DNA of 64,000 bases from the NCBI GenBank assembly GCA_020441905.1, contig JAGRLG010000035.1:1-64000 (forward strand), read 5' to 3'. The position numbers were made by a program, and so were the translations under genes. Positions 52,369 to 61,500 of this stretch are shown here, in pieces (the first letter of the stretch is position 1; every line of letters starts with the position of its first letter). This DNA is from Rhodobiaceae bacterium. GTDB lineage: Bacteria > Pseudomonadota > Alphaproteobacteria > Rhizobiales > NORP267. Below the pieces are notes generated by a model, which was not told the DNA's origin, searched no databases, and was given only the letters and a program-made list of their open reading frames with translations.

Positions 52369-54831
52369 ATGGCCATGACGACGTCGCGCCGCGGAGCGGC
52401 CAAGGGGGACAAGGCGGGAGACAATCCGCTCAGGCTGGCGCCCGGGCAACTGCTGCGGCGCTGCGACCTTTCGAAGCTCGCTTTCAGGACCACGGCGGAG
52501 CTTGCCGACGGCGATCTCATTGCCGGCCAGCAGCGGGCCATCGAGGCGCTGCGCTTTGCCGCCGCGATCGAACGTCCCGGGTTCAACCTGTTCGTTATCG
52601 GCCCCCCTGGCACCGGCAAGCGCAGCCTGGTGCGCGACTATCTCAAGGCGCGCGCCAAGGCGCTGCCGGCGCCGTCCGACTGGGTCTATGTCAATAATTT
52701 CGCCGATGCCTACAAGCCGAAGGCGGTGCAACTGCCGGCGGGCCAGGCGACGGCCTTTCGCGACGCGATGGCCGAACTGATAGAGGATCTTGGCACCATA
52801 TTGCCGGCGGCTTTCGAGAGCGAGAACTACCAGAACCGCCACGGCGCCATCGACGAGCAATTCCGCCACCGCCAGGAAGAGGGCTTCGAAGCGCTGAAGA
52901 GCGAGGCCGAAAAGAACCACATCGCCATCATGCGCACGCCGATGGGGTTTGCCATGGCGCCGGCCACCGAGGACGGCGATGTGATGAAGCCGGACGCCTT
53001 CAACGCCCTGCCGGAGGAGAAGCGCAAGGCAACCGAAGAAGTGATCGGCCAATTGCAGGACCGGCTCGGCACGATTTTGAAATCGATCCCCAAATGGGAC
53101 AAGGAACGCCGCCAGGCGGTGCGCGAACTCAACCGTGAAACCGCCAAGGCCGCGGTCGCCCAGCCGCTCGACGAGTTGAAATCCCGCTTTGCCGGCGTCG
53201 CGCCGATTCAGGAACATCTCCAGGTCGTGCAGAAGGATCTGATCGACAATGCCGGGCTGTTCATCGCCGAGCGGCGCGAGGATGACAGCGGCATTGTCGC
53301 CATTTCCAGCTCCGATACCCGCTTCGACCGCTATCAGGTCAATGTGCTGGTGAGCCACGAGGACGGCGGCGGGGCGCCGGTGATCGAGGAGACCCACCCC
53401 TCGCTGGGCAATCTGGTCGGACGCATCGAGCACATAGCCCAGCAGGGCACGCTGACGACCAATTTCCGCCTCATCAAGGGCGGGGCGCTGCACCGGGCCA
53501 ATGGCGGGTTCCTGCTCGTGGACATCCGCCAGATCCTGCTGGAGCCCTTGTCGTGGATCGCGCTCAAAAGGGCGCTGCGCAATGCCTGCATCACCATCGA
53601 ATCGGTCAGCGACTACCTGGGTGCGATGTCGACGATCTCGCTGGAGCCGGACCCGGTGCCGCTCAAGGTCAAGGTGGCGCTGCTTGCCGACCGCATGACC
53701 TATTACCTGCTCAGCGAATACGACCCCGACATGCGCGAGCTGTTCAAGGTCGTCGCCGACTTCGACGATTCGCAACCCTGGTCGCAGGACGCCGCGCCCG
53801 GTTATGCCCACATGATCGCGGTGCTGGCGCGGCGCGAGAGCCTGCGTCCGCTGACGCGCGACGCGGTGGCACGGGTGATCGAGCAGGCGGGCAAGCAGGT
53901 CGAGGACAGCCAGCGTCTTTCGCTTGTGCTCGAGCCGGTGGCCGATCTCTTGCGCGAGGCCGATTTCCTTGCCGGCGAAGCCGGGCGCAAGGCTATCGGG
54001 GCGGACGACGTCGCCGCCGCGGTCTTGGCGCGAAGGCGCCGCGCCGGGCGCCTGGAGGAGCGCGCGCGCGAGCACATTACGCGCGGCATCGCCCTGGTCG
54101 ATACCGCCGGGGAGGCAGTCGGCCAGGTCAATGGCCTCAGCGTGCTGTCGCTGGCCGGTTTCTCCTTCGGCCGGCCAAGCCGCATCACCGCGCGGGTGCG
54201 CCTTGGCGCCGGCAAGGTGGTGGATATCGAACGCGAGGTCGACCTTGGCGGACCGATCCATTCCAAGGGGGTATTGATCCTGTCCGGCTATCTGGCCGCC
54301 AATTACGCCCCCGACACGCCGATGTCGCTTTCGGCCTCGCTGGTGTTCGAGCAATCCTATGGCGGGGTGGATGGCGACAGCGCCTCGGCGGCGGAGCTTT
54401 TCGCCCTGCTGTCGGCTCTGGCCGAGGTGCCGCTGCGCCAGGATCTTGCCATCACCGGCTCGATAAATCAGATGGGACAGATCCAGGCCATTGGCGGCGT
54501 CAACGAGAAGATCGAGGGGTTTTTCGACCTGTGCGCCGAGCGCGGGCTGACTGCCAGCCAGGGTGTGATCATTCCGGCCGCCAATGTCCAGCACCTGATG
54601 CTGCGCGAGGATGTCGTCGAAGCCTGCGCCGCAGGCAAGTTCTCGGTCTACGCCATCGAAACCGCGGAGCAGGGCATCGAGTTGCTGACCGGGAAGACGG
54701 CGGGGCGGCGCGGGCCCGACGGCGCTTATGAGGCGGGTTCGGTCAATTCGAAGGTCGAGGAACGGCTGGTCGGCTTTGCCATGGCGCGCAAACGTTTTGG
54801 CGCCGGCAAGGATGGCGGGACGGCGCAATGA
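52369..54831 (+). CDS. Lon-like AAA+ ATP-dependent protease (AAA_32/Lon C domain)
   Basis: This 820-residue protein has a Walker A (GPPGTGKR, residues 78-85). A long helical insert with EAEKNHIAIMRTPMGFAMAP (residues 160-300) follows, then an AAA_32-type middle (GALHRANGGFLLVDIRQILL) and a C-terminal Lon peptidase domain. The catalytic dyad is S671 (VDGDSASAAE) and K714 (IGGVNEKIEGF), so the protease should be active. It lacks the N-terminal substrate domain of Lon and resembles the LonB-like/YcbZ group. Substrates are unknown. It is translationally coupled (ATGA) to an unrecognised gene and faces away from the B12 run. Confidence 0.94.
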   Translation: MAMTTSRRGAAKGDKAGDNPLRLAPGQLLRRCDLSKLAFRTTAELADGDLIAGQQRAIEALRFAAAIERPGFNLFVIGPPGTGKRSLVRDYLKARAKALPAPSDWVYVNNFADAYKPKAVQLPAGQATAFRDAMAELIEDLGTILPAAFESENYQNRHGAIDEQFRHRQEEGFEALKSEAEKNHIAIMRTPMGFAMAPATEDGDVMKPDAFNALPEEKRKATEEVIGQLQDRLGTILKSIPKWDKERRQAVRELNRETAKAAVAQPLDELKSRFAGVAPIQEHLQVVQKDLIDNAGLFIAERREDDSGIVAISSSDTRFDRYQVNVLVSHEDGGGAPVIEETHPSLGNLVGRIEHIAQQGTLTTNFRLIKGGALHRANGGFLLVDIRQILLEPLSWIALKRALRNACITIESVSDYLGAMSTISLEPDPVPLKVKVALLADRMTYYLLSEYDPDMRELFKVVADFDDSQPWSQDAAPGYAHMIAVLARRESLRPLTRDAVARVIEQAGKQVEDSQRLSLVLEPVADLLREADFLAGEAGRKAIGADDVAAAVLARRRRAGRLEERAREHITRGIALVDTAGEAVGQVNGLSVLSLAGFSFGRPSRITARVRLGAGKVVDIEREVDLGGPIHSKGVLILSGYLAANYAPDTPMSLSASLVFEQSYGGVDGDSASAAELFALLSALAEVPLRQDLAITGSINQMGQIQAIGGVNEKIEGFFDLCAERGLTASQGVIIPAANVQHLMLREDVVEACAAGKFSVYAIETAEQGIELLTGKTAGRRGPDGAYEAGSVNSKVEERLVGFAMARKRFGAGKDGGTAQ

Positions 54832-55694
54832 ACCCGGCGCGGAAGTCAGGCAAACAGATCAACCGCATGGTCATCGGCCTGTGTGCCGGCGGCGGCGGTG
54901 GCGGCATGGCCGCAGCGGCCCATATTGCGGCGGCGATGGGTCTGGATATCGAAGGTCTGTTCATCGAGGACGAAGACCTGTTCGGCCTTGCCGCCCTGCC
55001 CTTCGTCACCGAATTGCAGTCCGGCACCTTGACCGCCCGGCCCGTCGACCGGACACGGCTGGAGCACGAGATGCGGGCCGCCGCGAGCGCGCTGCAACGG
55101 GCGCTGGCGGCGGCGGCGCAGCCGGCGCGGGCGTCCTGGCGCTTCGCCAGCGTGCGCGGCCATATCGAAAGCGTGGTCGCCACCGCCACCGCGCCGGGCG
55201 ACGTGGTGGCGGTGCTGGAGCCGGCCGGTCCATTCAGCCAGGCCGCCCATGCCGCGGTGAAACTGCGCCGCGCCGCGATGCGCTCGCCAGCCTCGGTGCT
55301 CTATATTCCCGAAGCCGCGCGCTGGCGCCCCGGCGCCGTGGTGGCGGTCCTCGACGGCGGCAGCGAAAGCCATGGCGAGGTGCTGCGCAAGGCGGTGGCG
55401 ATTGCCGCCGCCAGCAGGCAGCAACTGGTGGTGCTGGAGGCGATTTCCGGCAGCGCCGGAAAGGCTGGGCTTTCAAGCCTGCTCGAGGCCTATGCCCTCG
55501 GCCCCGCCCATCTGCTGGTTCGCGGCCTTGAGGCCGACAGCCCCGAAGCGCTCGAACACGCCCTGCATCCGATCGCGCAAAGCCTGATCATCCTGGCGCG
55601 CGGCGCGCTGGGTCTTGACGAGGAAGGCGAACTGATGCGCCTGGCGGCGCGCCATCAGGTGCCGGTTCTGGCGCTTGAGCCGAAGGCGGGCTGA
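54828..55694 (+). CDS. Unrecognised protein coupled to the Lon-like protease (USP-like fold suspected)
   Basis: No family is named with certainty. The 288-residue protein is Ala-rich and soluble. The N-terminal pattern (HIAAAMGLDIEGLFIEDEDL, then FGLAALPFVTELQSG) and the later VVAVLEPAGPFSQAAHAAVK, ASVLYIPEAARWRPGAVVAV and QQLVVLEAISGSAGKAG suggest two alternating alpha/beta lobes. These are like those of universal stress proteins. The ATG overlaps the Lon-like stop by 4 bp, and only 4 bp separate it from the next chelatase-like gene. It is probably an adaptor, sensor or regulator in the same process as the protease, but this is inference from the operon. Confidence 0.8.
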   Translation: MNPARKSGKQINRMVIGLCAGGGGGGMAAAAHIAAAMGLDIEGLFIEDEDLFGLAALPFVTELQSGTLTARPVDRTRLEHEMRAAASALQRALAAAAQPARASWRFASVRGHIESVVATATAPGDVVAVLEPAGPFSQAAHAAVKLRRAAMRSPASVLYIPEAARWRPGAVVAVLDGGSESHGEVLRKAVAIAAASRQQLVVLEAISGSAGKAGLSSLLEAYALGPAHLLVRGLEADSPEALEHALHPIAQSLIILARGALGLDEEGELMRLAARHQVPVLALEPKAG

Positions 55695-55698
55695 CGCG

Positions 55699-56493
55699 AT
55701 GAGCGCTCCCGCCAAGCCGGATCTGCCCCTGGCAGTCCGTCCCACCCGGAGCGGGGCGGGGCTGCTCATCATCGCCCATGGCGAGCGCGGCGGGGCGGCC
55801 GAGAACAGCCTGGTGCACGACCTGGTGACGCGGCTGCGCGCATCGTCCCGCTTTGCCCGCGTCGAGGCCGGTTTCATTCGCTCCGAGCCCCCGCTCGAGG
55901 AGGCGGCAGCGCGCCTTTCCGGCACCAGGATGACGGTCTATCCGCTGTTCATGAGCGATGGCTATTACGTGCGCCGCGCGATCCCCGAACGGCTGGCGGC
56001 ATCCGGGCATGCGGGTACCGGCGCGCCATCCATCCTGCCGCCGCTCGGCCTCGATCCGGGCCTCGTGCCGCTGGGCGAGGAAATAGCGCTGGAAGCGGTT
56101 GCCGCCGCCGGTCTTGAAAGCGCAGGGACCCATCTGCTCGCGGTCGCCCATGGCTCTTCGAAAAGCGGGGAATCGGCGGCCTGCGCGCGCTCCGTGGCGG
56201 CGCAGATCGAGGCGCGCGGGCAGTTTGCGTCCGTATCGGTCGCCTTTCTGGAGGAACACCCCTTCCTCGAGGCGGCATTGAAAACGCAGCCTGGTCCGGC
56301 GGCACTGCTGGGGCTTTTCGCCGGCGACGGGCTGCATGCCGCCGAAGACCTGCCCGGCGCGCTGGCGGCAAGCGGGCGCCGCGACATCGTTCTGGCCGGA
56401 TCGCTGGGAGGCGACCGGCGCCTTGCCGACCTCGTCGCCGCCGCGATAACGGCGCCGGGCGAGCTAATCGAGGAAGACCCGCACCGCGCTTGA
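55699..56493 (+). CDS. CbiX/SirB-like chelatase paralogue (two-domain)
   Basis: This 264-residue protein has two CbiX-type halves. The first begins GAGLLIIAHGERGGAAENSL (residues 24-43) and the second begins THLLAVAHGSSKSGESAACA (around 142-161). Each has the HG signature of class II chelatases. Other phrases are MTVYPLFMSDGYYVRRAIPE and VSVAFLEEHPFLEAALK. It has no Fe-S motif and no His tail, unlike the cbiX at 44.1-45.1 kb. The metal and porphyrinoid are unknown. It is the last gene of the Lon-like operon and overlaps the end of convergent pbpC by 30 bp. Confidence 0.88.
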   Translation: MSAPAKPDLPLAVRPTRSGAGLLIIAHGERGGAAENSLVHDLVTRLRASSRFARVEAGFIRSEPPLEEAAARLSGTRMTVYPLFMSDGYYVRRAIPERLAASGHAGTGAPSILPPLGLDPGLVPLGEEIALEAVAAAGLESAGTHLLAVAHGSSKSGESAACARSVAAQIEARGQFASVSVAFLEEHPFLEAALKTQPGPAALLGLFAGDGLHAAEDLPGALAASGRRDIVLAGSLGGDRRLADLVAAAITAPGELIEEDPHRA

Positions 56494-58557
56494 CCGCCCT
56501 TCGGCGTCGATAACGGTGAGGGTCGAGAATCCGCGCTCGGCGCCAGGCCAGAACAGCTGGCGGCGGTGCGCCGGAAGGTCGAGGGGGTGGCCATTGGCGA
56601 GCCAGCGGAAGGGCAGCGCCCCGCCCTGGACCTTAAGCGCCAGCGCGGCGCCGCGCTCAAGACCAAGATCGACATGGGCGCCATCGGGCGGGAAGGAAAT
56701 CTTCGGCCCGCCGGCCCCGCCATTCGCCGAAAGGGCCGAGGGAGACGCAAAATAGCGCAGCGGCGGCGGCAATTCGCCGGTCGAGCGCAGCGCCGCGCCG
56801 GCGGGCGCGGGGGCGAGGGGCATGCGGCGCAGCGCGATCCTGGTAAAGGCCTCGAACAGGACCGGCGCGGCATGACTGATCCCGGTGAGGCCGGGAACGG
56901 CGGTGCCGTCGGGGCGGCCAACCCAGACGCCGATGGTATAGGCGCCGTCAAAGCCGATGGCCCAGGCGTCGCGATAGCCATAAGAGGTGCCGGTCTTGTA
57001 GGCGATGCCGGCGCCCCGCGCGCCGCGCGGCGGCGCCACCCCGGCAAGGATGCTGGCGACATACCAGCTGGCGGCGGGTTCGAGCAGGCGCACCGGCGCC
57101 GCGCCGTCTGGGCTGGCGCCAATCGCATGCAAGGGCACCATCTCGCCGCCGCCGGCAAAAGCGCCATAGAGCTGGACCAGGTCTTTCAGCGACAGGCCGA
57201 GCCCGCCCAGCGCGATGGCGAGGCCGGGGGCATCGGCGCCAGGCAGGCGCGGCGCTATTCCGGCGCGGCGCAGGCGCGAAATCAGGCGCACCGGACCAAC
57301 TGCATCTAGCAGACGCACAGCAGGCACGTTGAGCGACAATTGCAGCGCCTCGGCGACAGTGACGCTGCCCTGATAGGCCTGATCGAAATTGTGCGGCCGG
57401 TAGCCGGAAAAATCGGCGGGCCGGTCATCGATCATGGTCGCCGGGCGGACCAGCCCGGTTTCGAAGGCAAGTCCGTAGATCAGCGGCTTGAGGGTGGAGC
57501 CGGGCGAGCGCGCGGCATTGGCCATATCGATCTGGCCGCCTGGCCCGCCGTCGAAAAAGCCGGTCGAGCCGACATGGGCGAGGATCTCGCCGCTGCGGTG
57601 ATCGGCGGCCAGGATGGCAACCGAAAGCCCGGAGCGCGAGGCGCCGGCATGGTCCTTTGCCAGTTGCTCGAGCGCGCGCTGAATGCGGAGCGAAATCGTC
57701 AGCCGCACCTCGCCGCGCGCATCAGCCGGCGCCAGCCTTGCGGCAAGGGCAGCGTGGGCGGCGTGGGCTGGAAATTCGCGCCGCCTGGCGGAGAGCGGCT
57801 GCGCGGCGGCGCTCTTTGCCTCGCGCCAGGAGAGCACCCCGGCCCTCGCCATACGGGCCAGCACCTGGTCGCGGGCCGCCCTTGCCGCCTGCGGCGCGCG
57901 GTCGGGGCGGCGCGCCTCCGGAGCCTGGGGCAGGGAGACCAGCAGGGCGGCCTGGGACGGCTCGAGGCGGCGCGGCTCGCGGCCGAAGTAAGCGAGCGAC
58001 GCCGCCCGCACCCCTTCCAGATTGCCGCCATAGGGCGCCAGGGTCAGGTAGAGCGAGAGAATTTCATCCTTGGACAGCCGGCGTTCGATCTGGAGGGCCC
58101 GCGCCATCTGCCGCAGCTTGGCGGAAAGACCGCGGCCATGGCCCGGCTCCAGCAGGCGAGCAAGCTGCATGGTGATGGTGGACGCGCCGGAAACGACGCG
58201 GCCATGGCCGATGAACTGGCCGATGGCGCGCAGCAGGGCCAGCACATCGACGCCGTGATGGGAGAGAAACCGGCGGTCCTCATAGGCGATGAGCATGGCG
58301 AGAAAGCGCGGATCGACCTCGCTCGCCTGGGTCCGCAGGCGCCAGCGGCCATCGGCAATGGCGAAGGGGCGCAGCAGGGCGCCGTCGCGGTCGGTCACCG
58401 CCCTGGAGGTTTCGACCGCACCAAGCGGCGGGGGAAAGCCGCGGTCGAGCAGGAGCAGCGCGGGAAAAACGAGCGCGGCGAAAAACCCGAGGAGCGCGGC
58501 AGCGGCAAGCAGGCGCCGCCGCTTCAGTGCAGCCCTCGCGCGTCGCTCAAGGTTCAA
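56464..58557 (-). CDS. pbpC: Penicillin-binding protein 1C PbpC
   Basis: This class A penicillin-binding protein makes and crosslinks glycan strands. The 697-residue protein has an N-terminal membrane anchor (LLAAAALLGFFAALVFPALL). The GT51 glycosyltransferase has catalytic E93 (LIAYEDRRFLSHHG) and VVSGASTITMQLARLLEP. The transpeptidase has S354-T-L-K357 (SPGSTLKPL), SLN in LSLNVPAVRLLD and KTG in IAYKTGTSYGYRDAWA. The C-terminal BiPBP_C domain begins around residue 610. Its start overlaps the macroglobulin gene by 11 bp, the usual coupling of this pair. Confidence 0.96.
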   Translation of the reverse strand: MNLERRARAALKRRRLLAAAALLGFFAALVFPALLLLDRGFPPPLGAVETSRAVTDRDGALLRPFAIADGRWRLRTQASEVDPRFLAMLIAYEDRRFLSHHGVDVLALLRAIGQFIGHGRVVSGASTITMQLARLLEPGHGRGLSAKLRQMARALQIERRLSKDEILSLYLTLAPYGGNLEGVRAASLAYFGREPRRLEPSQAALLVSLPQAPEARRPDRAPQAARAARDQVLARMARAGVLSWREAKSAAAQPLSARRREFPAHAAHAALAARLAPADARGEVRLTISLRIQRALEQLAKDHAGASRSGLSVAILAADHRSGEILAHVGSTGFFDGGPGGQIDMANAARSPGSTLKPLIYGLAFETGLVRPATMIDDRPADFSGYRPHNFDQAYQGSVTVAEALQLSLNVPAVRLLDAVGPVRLISRLRRAGIAPRLPGADAPGLAIALGGLGLSLKDLVQLYGAFAGGGEMVPLHAIGASPDGAAPVRLLEPAASWYVASILAGVAPPRGARGAGIAYKTGTSYGYRDAWAIGFDGAYTIGVWVGRPDGTAVPGLTGISHAAPVLFEAFTRIALRRMPLAPAPAGAALRSTGELPPPLRYFASPSALSANGGAGGPKISFPPDGAHVDLGLERGAALALKVQGGALPFRWLANGHPLDLPAHRRQLFWPGAERGFSTLTVIDAEGRSSAVRVFLD

Positions 58558-61500
58558 TGCCGATCACCTCGCTCCGGCCGCTTGCGGTGCGCGCATTGAG
58601 ATGCGGCCGGTACATATCCTCGACCAGCGCCGGCGGCAGGGCGAAACGGCCCGGCGTCACCGCGCGCACCATATAGGCCAGGGTGAAGCCGCGCGCCTCG
58701 TTGCCGCTGCGTTCGAGCGCGGCGACGAAACGGTCGTCGCGGAATTCGAGCCGCGCCGCCTCTACCTTTTCCGGCAGCCAGGACAGGGCGGCCAGATCGG
58801 CGCTGTCAACGAGCGCCGGATTGGCGATTTCGAACCCGGCGGGCAGCATGTCAACGACCAGAAGGTGCGAGGGCAACTCGCCGGCCTCGGTTACCTCCAG
58901 GGTAACCACCAGGCGCTGGTTCTGGTTGACCAGCGCCGGGTCGGCCGGGGCGCCGTCCAGGGTGTAATAGCTGCGGCGGATCTCGAAGCCCTCGCCGCCG
59001 GACGGAGCGGCCTTTTCCGGCACTCCGCTCACCGTCAGTACCAGTTCGAGCGGCTGCCCGCCCTCATTGACCAGTTCGGCGGCGCCCTGTTCGAGCCGGG
59101 CAGCGGAAAAGCGGCGCAGCAGATTGCCGCTCACCGCCTCACCGTCGATGCTGACTTTCGCCGTCGCGGCGCTGCCCAGCAGGCCGTTGGCGGCCATCAG
59201 CAGCCAGGCATTCTCCTGGGTGCTGGTATAGCGCCTGGCATCGCGCTGTTCGGCAACGAAATCGACCAGCCGGGAAAGGGGGGCCAGCGGCGGGCTGGCC
59301 TCGGCGGCAAGTGTGAGCATGGCAGCGCCGTCGCGCAGGGGCGAGCCATAGTCGCGGCGGGTATCGGGGTTGCCATCCTCGCCGGCGAGGCCGGAAAGGC
59401 CGGCGGCGAATGTGGCGCTGGCACGCCCGCGCTCGCCGTAAAGGGCCAGCGCGGCGGCGAGCTGGGCGCGGGCCAGGGGCGAGGAAAATGCGTCCAGCTT
59501 GCTGTCGGCATAGTAGCGCAAGTCGCCGATGGCGGCGCGCCGGTTGCGGGCCAGGACATAGAGCGCATAGGCGGTGTCGGCGCCGCCATTGGCGGCAACG
59601 TCGGTGTAGGCCAGCGAATTGGCGAGATTGTCGAGGGCCTGGGCGAGAGCGCGTTCGGGCACGGCGAAACCGAGCGCGGCGGCGCGGGAGAGGAAGTCGG
59701 AAACATAGGAATCGAGCCACAGATCGCCCTCGCCCGGCCCCCATAACCCGAAGCTGCCATTTGACGCCTGATAGGACATCAGGGCGCCAATGGCCTGCTG
59801 CACCCGGTCCCTGATCGCGGCGTCGTCGCCAAGCCCGGCGGCGGCGGCAACGGCGGAGAGATAAAGCAGCGGCAGGGCGCGGCTGGTGGTCTGCTCGGCG
59901 CAGCCATAGGGGTAGCGGTCGAGCGCCTGGAGCAGCGAGGGCAGGTCGAGGCGGGCAGCCGGCGAGATCGACAGCGTAACGGCGCCGCTGCCGGCGGAAT
60001 AACCCGCCAGCAAGCCGGAATCGATGCTGAACTTTTCGCCTGGCGCCAGGGTCACCAGCCGCCTTTCGCTCACCGGCGGCCGGGACGGGCGGACACTCAT
60101 CGTCAGGTCGCGCCCGATCCTTGTGCCGTCCGGGCCACTCAACGCGATGGCGATATGGCCGGCGCCGAGCGAAGCGGCGGCGACCGGAATATCAAGGCTC
60201 ATGCGCTGCCCCGCGGCCAGGGTCAGGTCGCGCCCCTCGCCGCCGACCGCAAGGGCGCCGTCGCCCGTGGTTTCGAGATGATAGGCGCCCGCCTGGCCAT
60301 CGGTGTTGGCGATGTCAAGGCGCAGCCTGGCGCTGTCGCCGGCGGCAAGAAAACGCGGCAGCGAGGCGGTGAGCACGACGGGATCGCGCACGGTGACATC
60401 GGCAACGCCGTGGCCGACGCGGTCCCTGCTCCAGGCGACCGCCATCAGGCGCAAGGTGCCGTTGAACTGCGGCACAGCGAAACTGACCGTGGCGCCGCCC
60501 TTCTCGTCAACGGTGACGACGCCGGAAAACAGTGCCACCGGATCGCCTTCGGGCGGGCTGGCGGCGAGCGCCACGGGCGCGAAATCGCCGCCGGAGCGGA
60601 TCCGGCCGGCGGTGGCCGCACCTTCGACCAGACGGCCGAAAAGATCCCGGATCTCGACGCCAAGGCGGCGCTGGCCGAAATACCAGCCCGCCGGATCGGG
60701 TGGCTCATAGGCGGTGACATTGAGGATACCGACATCGACGGCGGCGACGACGACGCGGGCCTCCTCGCCCGGCGCCAGCCCGGCAATGCGCAGCGGCAGA
60801 TCGAGGCTCTGCGCCGGGCGCGCGATTTCCGGCGCCTCGAAGCTGACGGCGAGGCGCCGGGCGCCTGGATCGACTCCGGCCCAGGCCAGGCCGATGGCTC
60901 GCGCCGGCTGGTGGCCGGTGGCGGCTGAGCCGCGCATCAGGGTCACCGAGACATAGGCGCCGGCGCCCCAGTCGCCGCTGACTGTCAGATCGACATCGAC
61001 GCGGCCCGCCGTCACCGCGATCTCGCGGGTTTCGATCAGTCTTTCGCCCATGACCGCAATCAGGGCCTGGCCGTTGCCGGCGGCTTCGAAGGACAGGCGC
61101 GCGGTATCGCCCGGTGCGTAAGCCTCCTTGTCGAGGCCGATCTGGAGATTGTCCGGCGTTTCTGCCGAAGCGTCGGCGACATGCCAGCCGGCGGCAAAGG
61201 AATAGCTCGACGACACGCCGCCGGCGCCGGAAACGACGAGGCGGTAGTCGCCCCATTCAACTCCGGCGGAAAGGGTGGCGGACGCGTCGGCGGCTATGTC
61301 GAGCGTGCCGTCGCCAACGCGGCTGGTGGCCTCGACCGGCTCGTAGGACCAGGAGCCGTTGACGCGGTACCACTGATAGGATCGGTTGACCTTGAGCAAC
61401 TGCCAGCGCAAGCCGGACAGGGCGATGCGGCGGCCCTGGCCATCGACCGCGATCAGTTCAAAACCGGCGGTTTGCTTTTCGCCGATATGGCCATCGGCGA

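Noticed and set aside
52333-54828. An 831-codon open frame on the minus strand over the Lon-like gene
   Set aside because: It mirrors the plus-strand gene, has no recognisable motifs, and is the usual shadow frame of GC-rich codons. The plus strand has Walker A and the Ser/Lys dyad.
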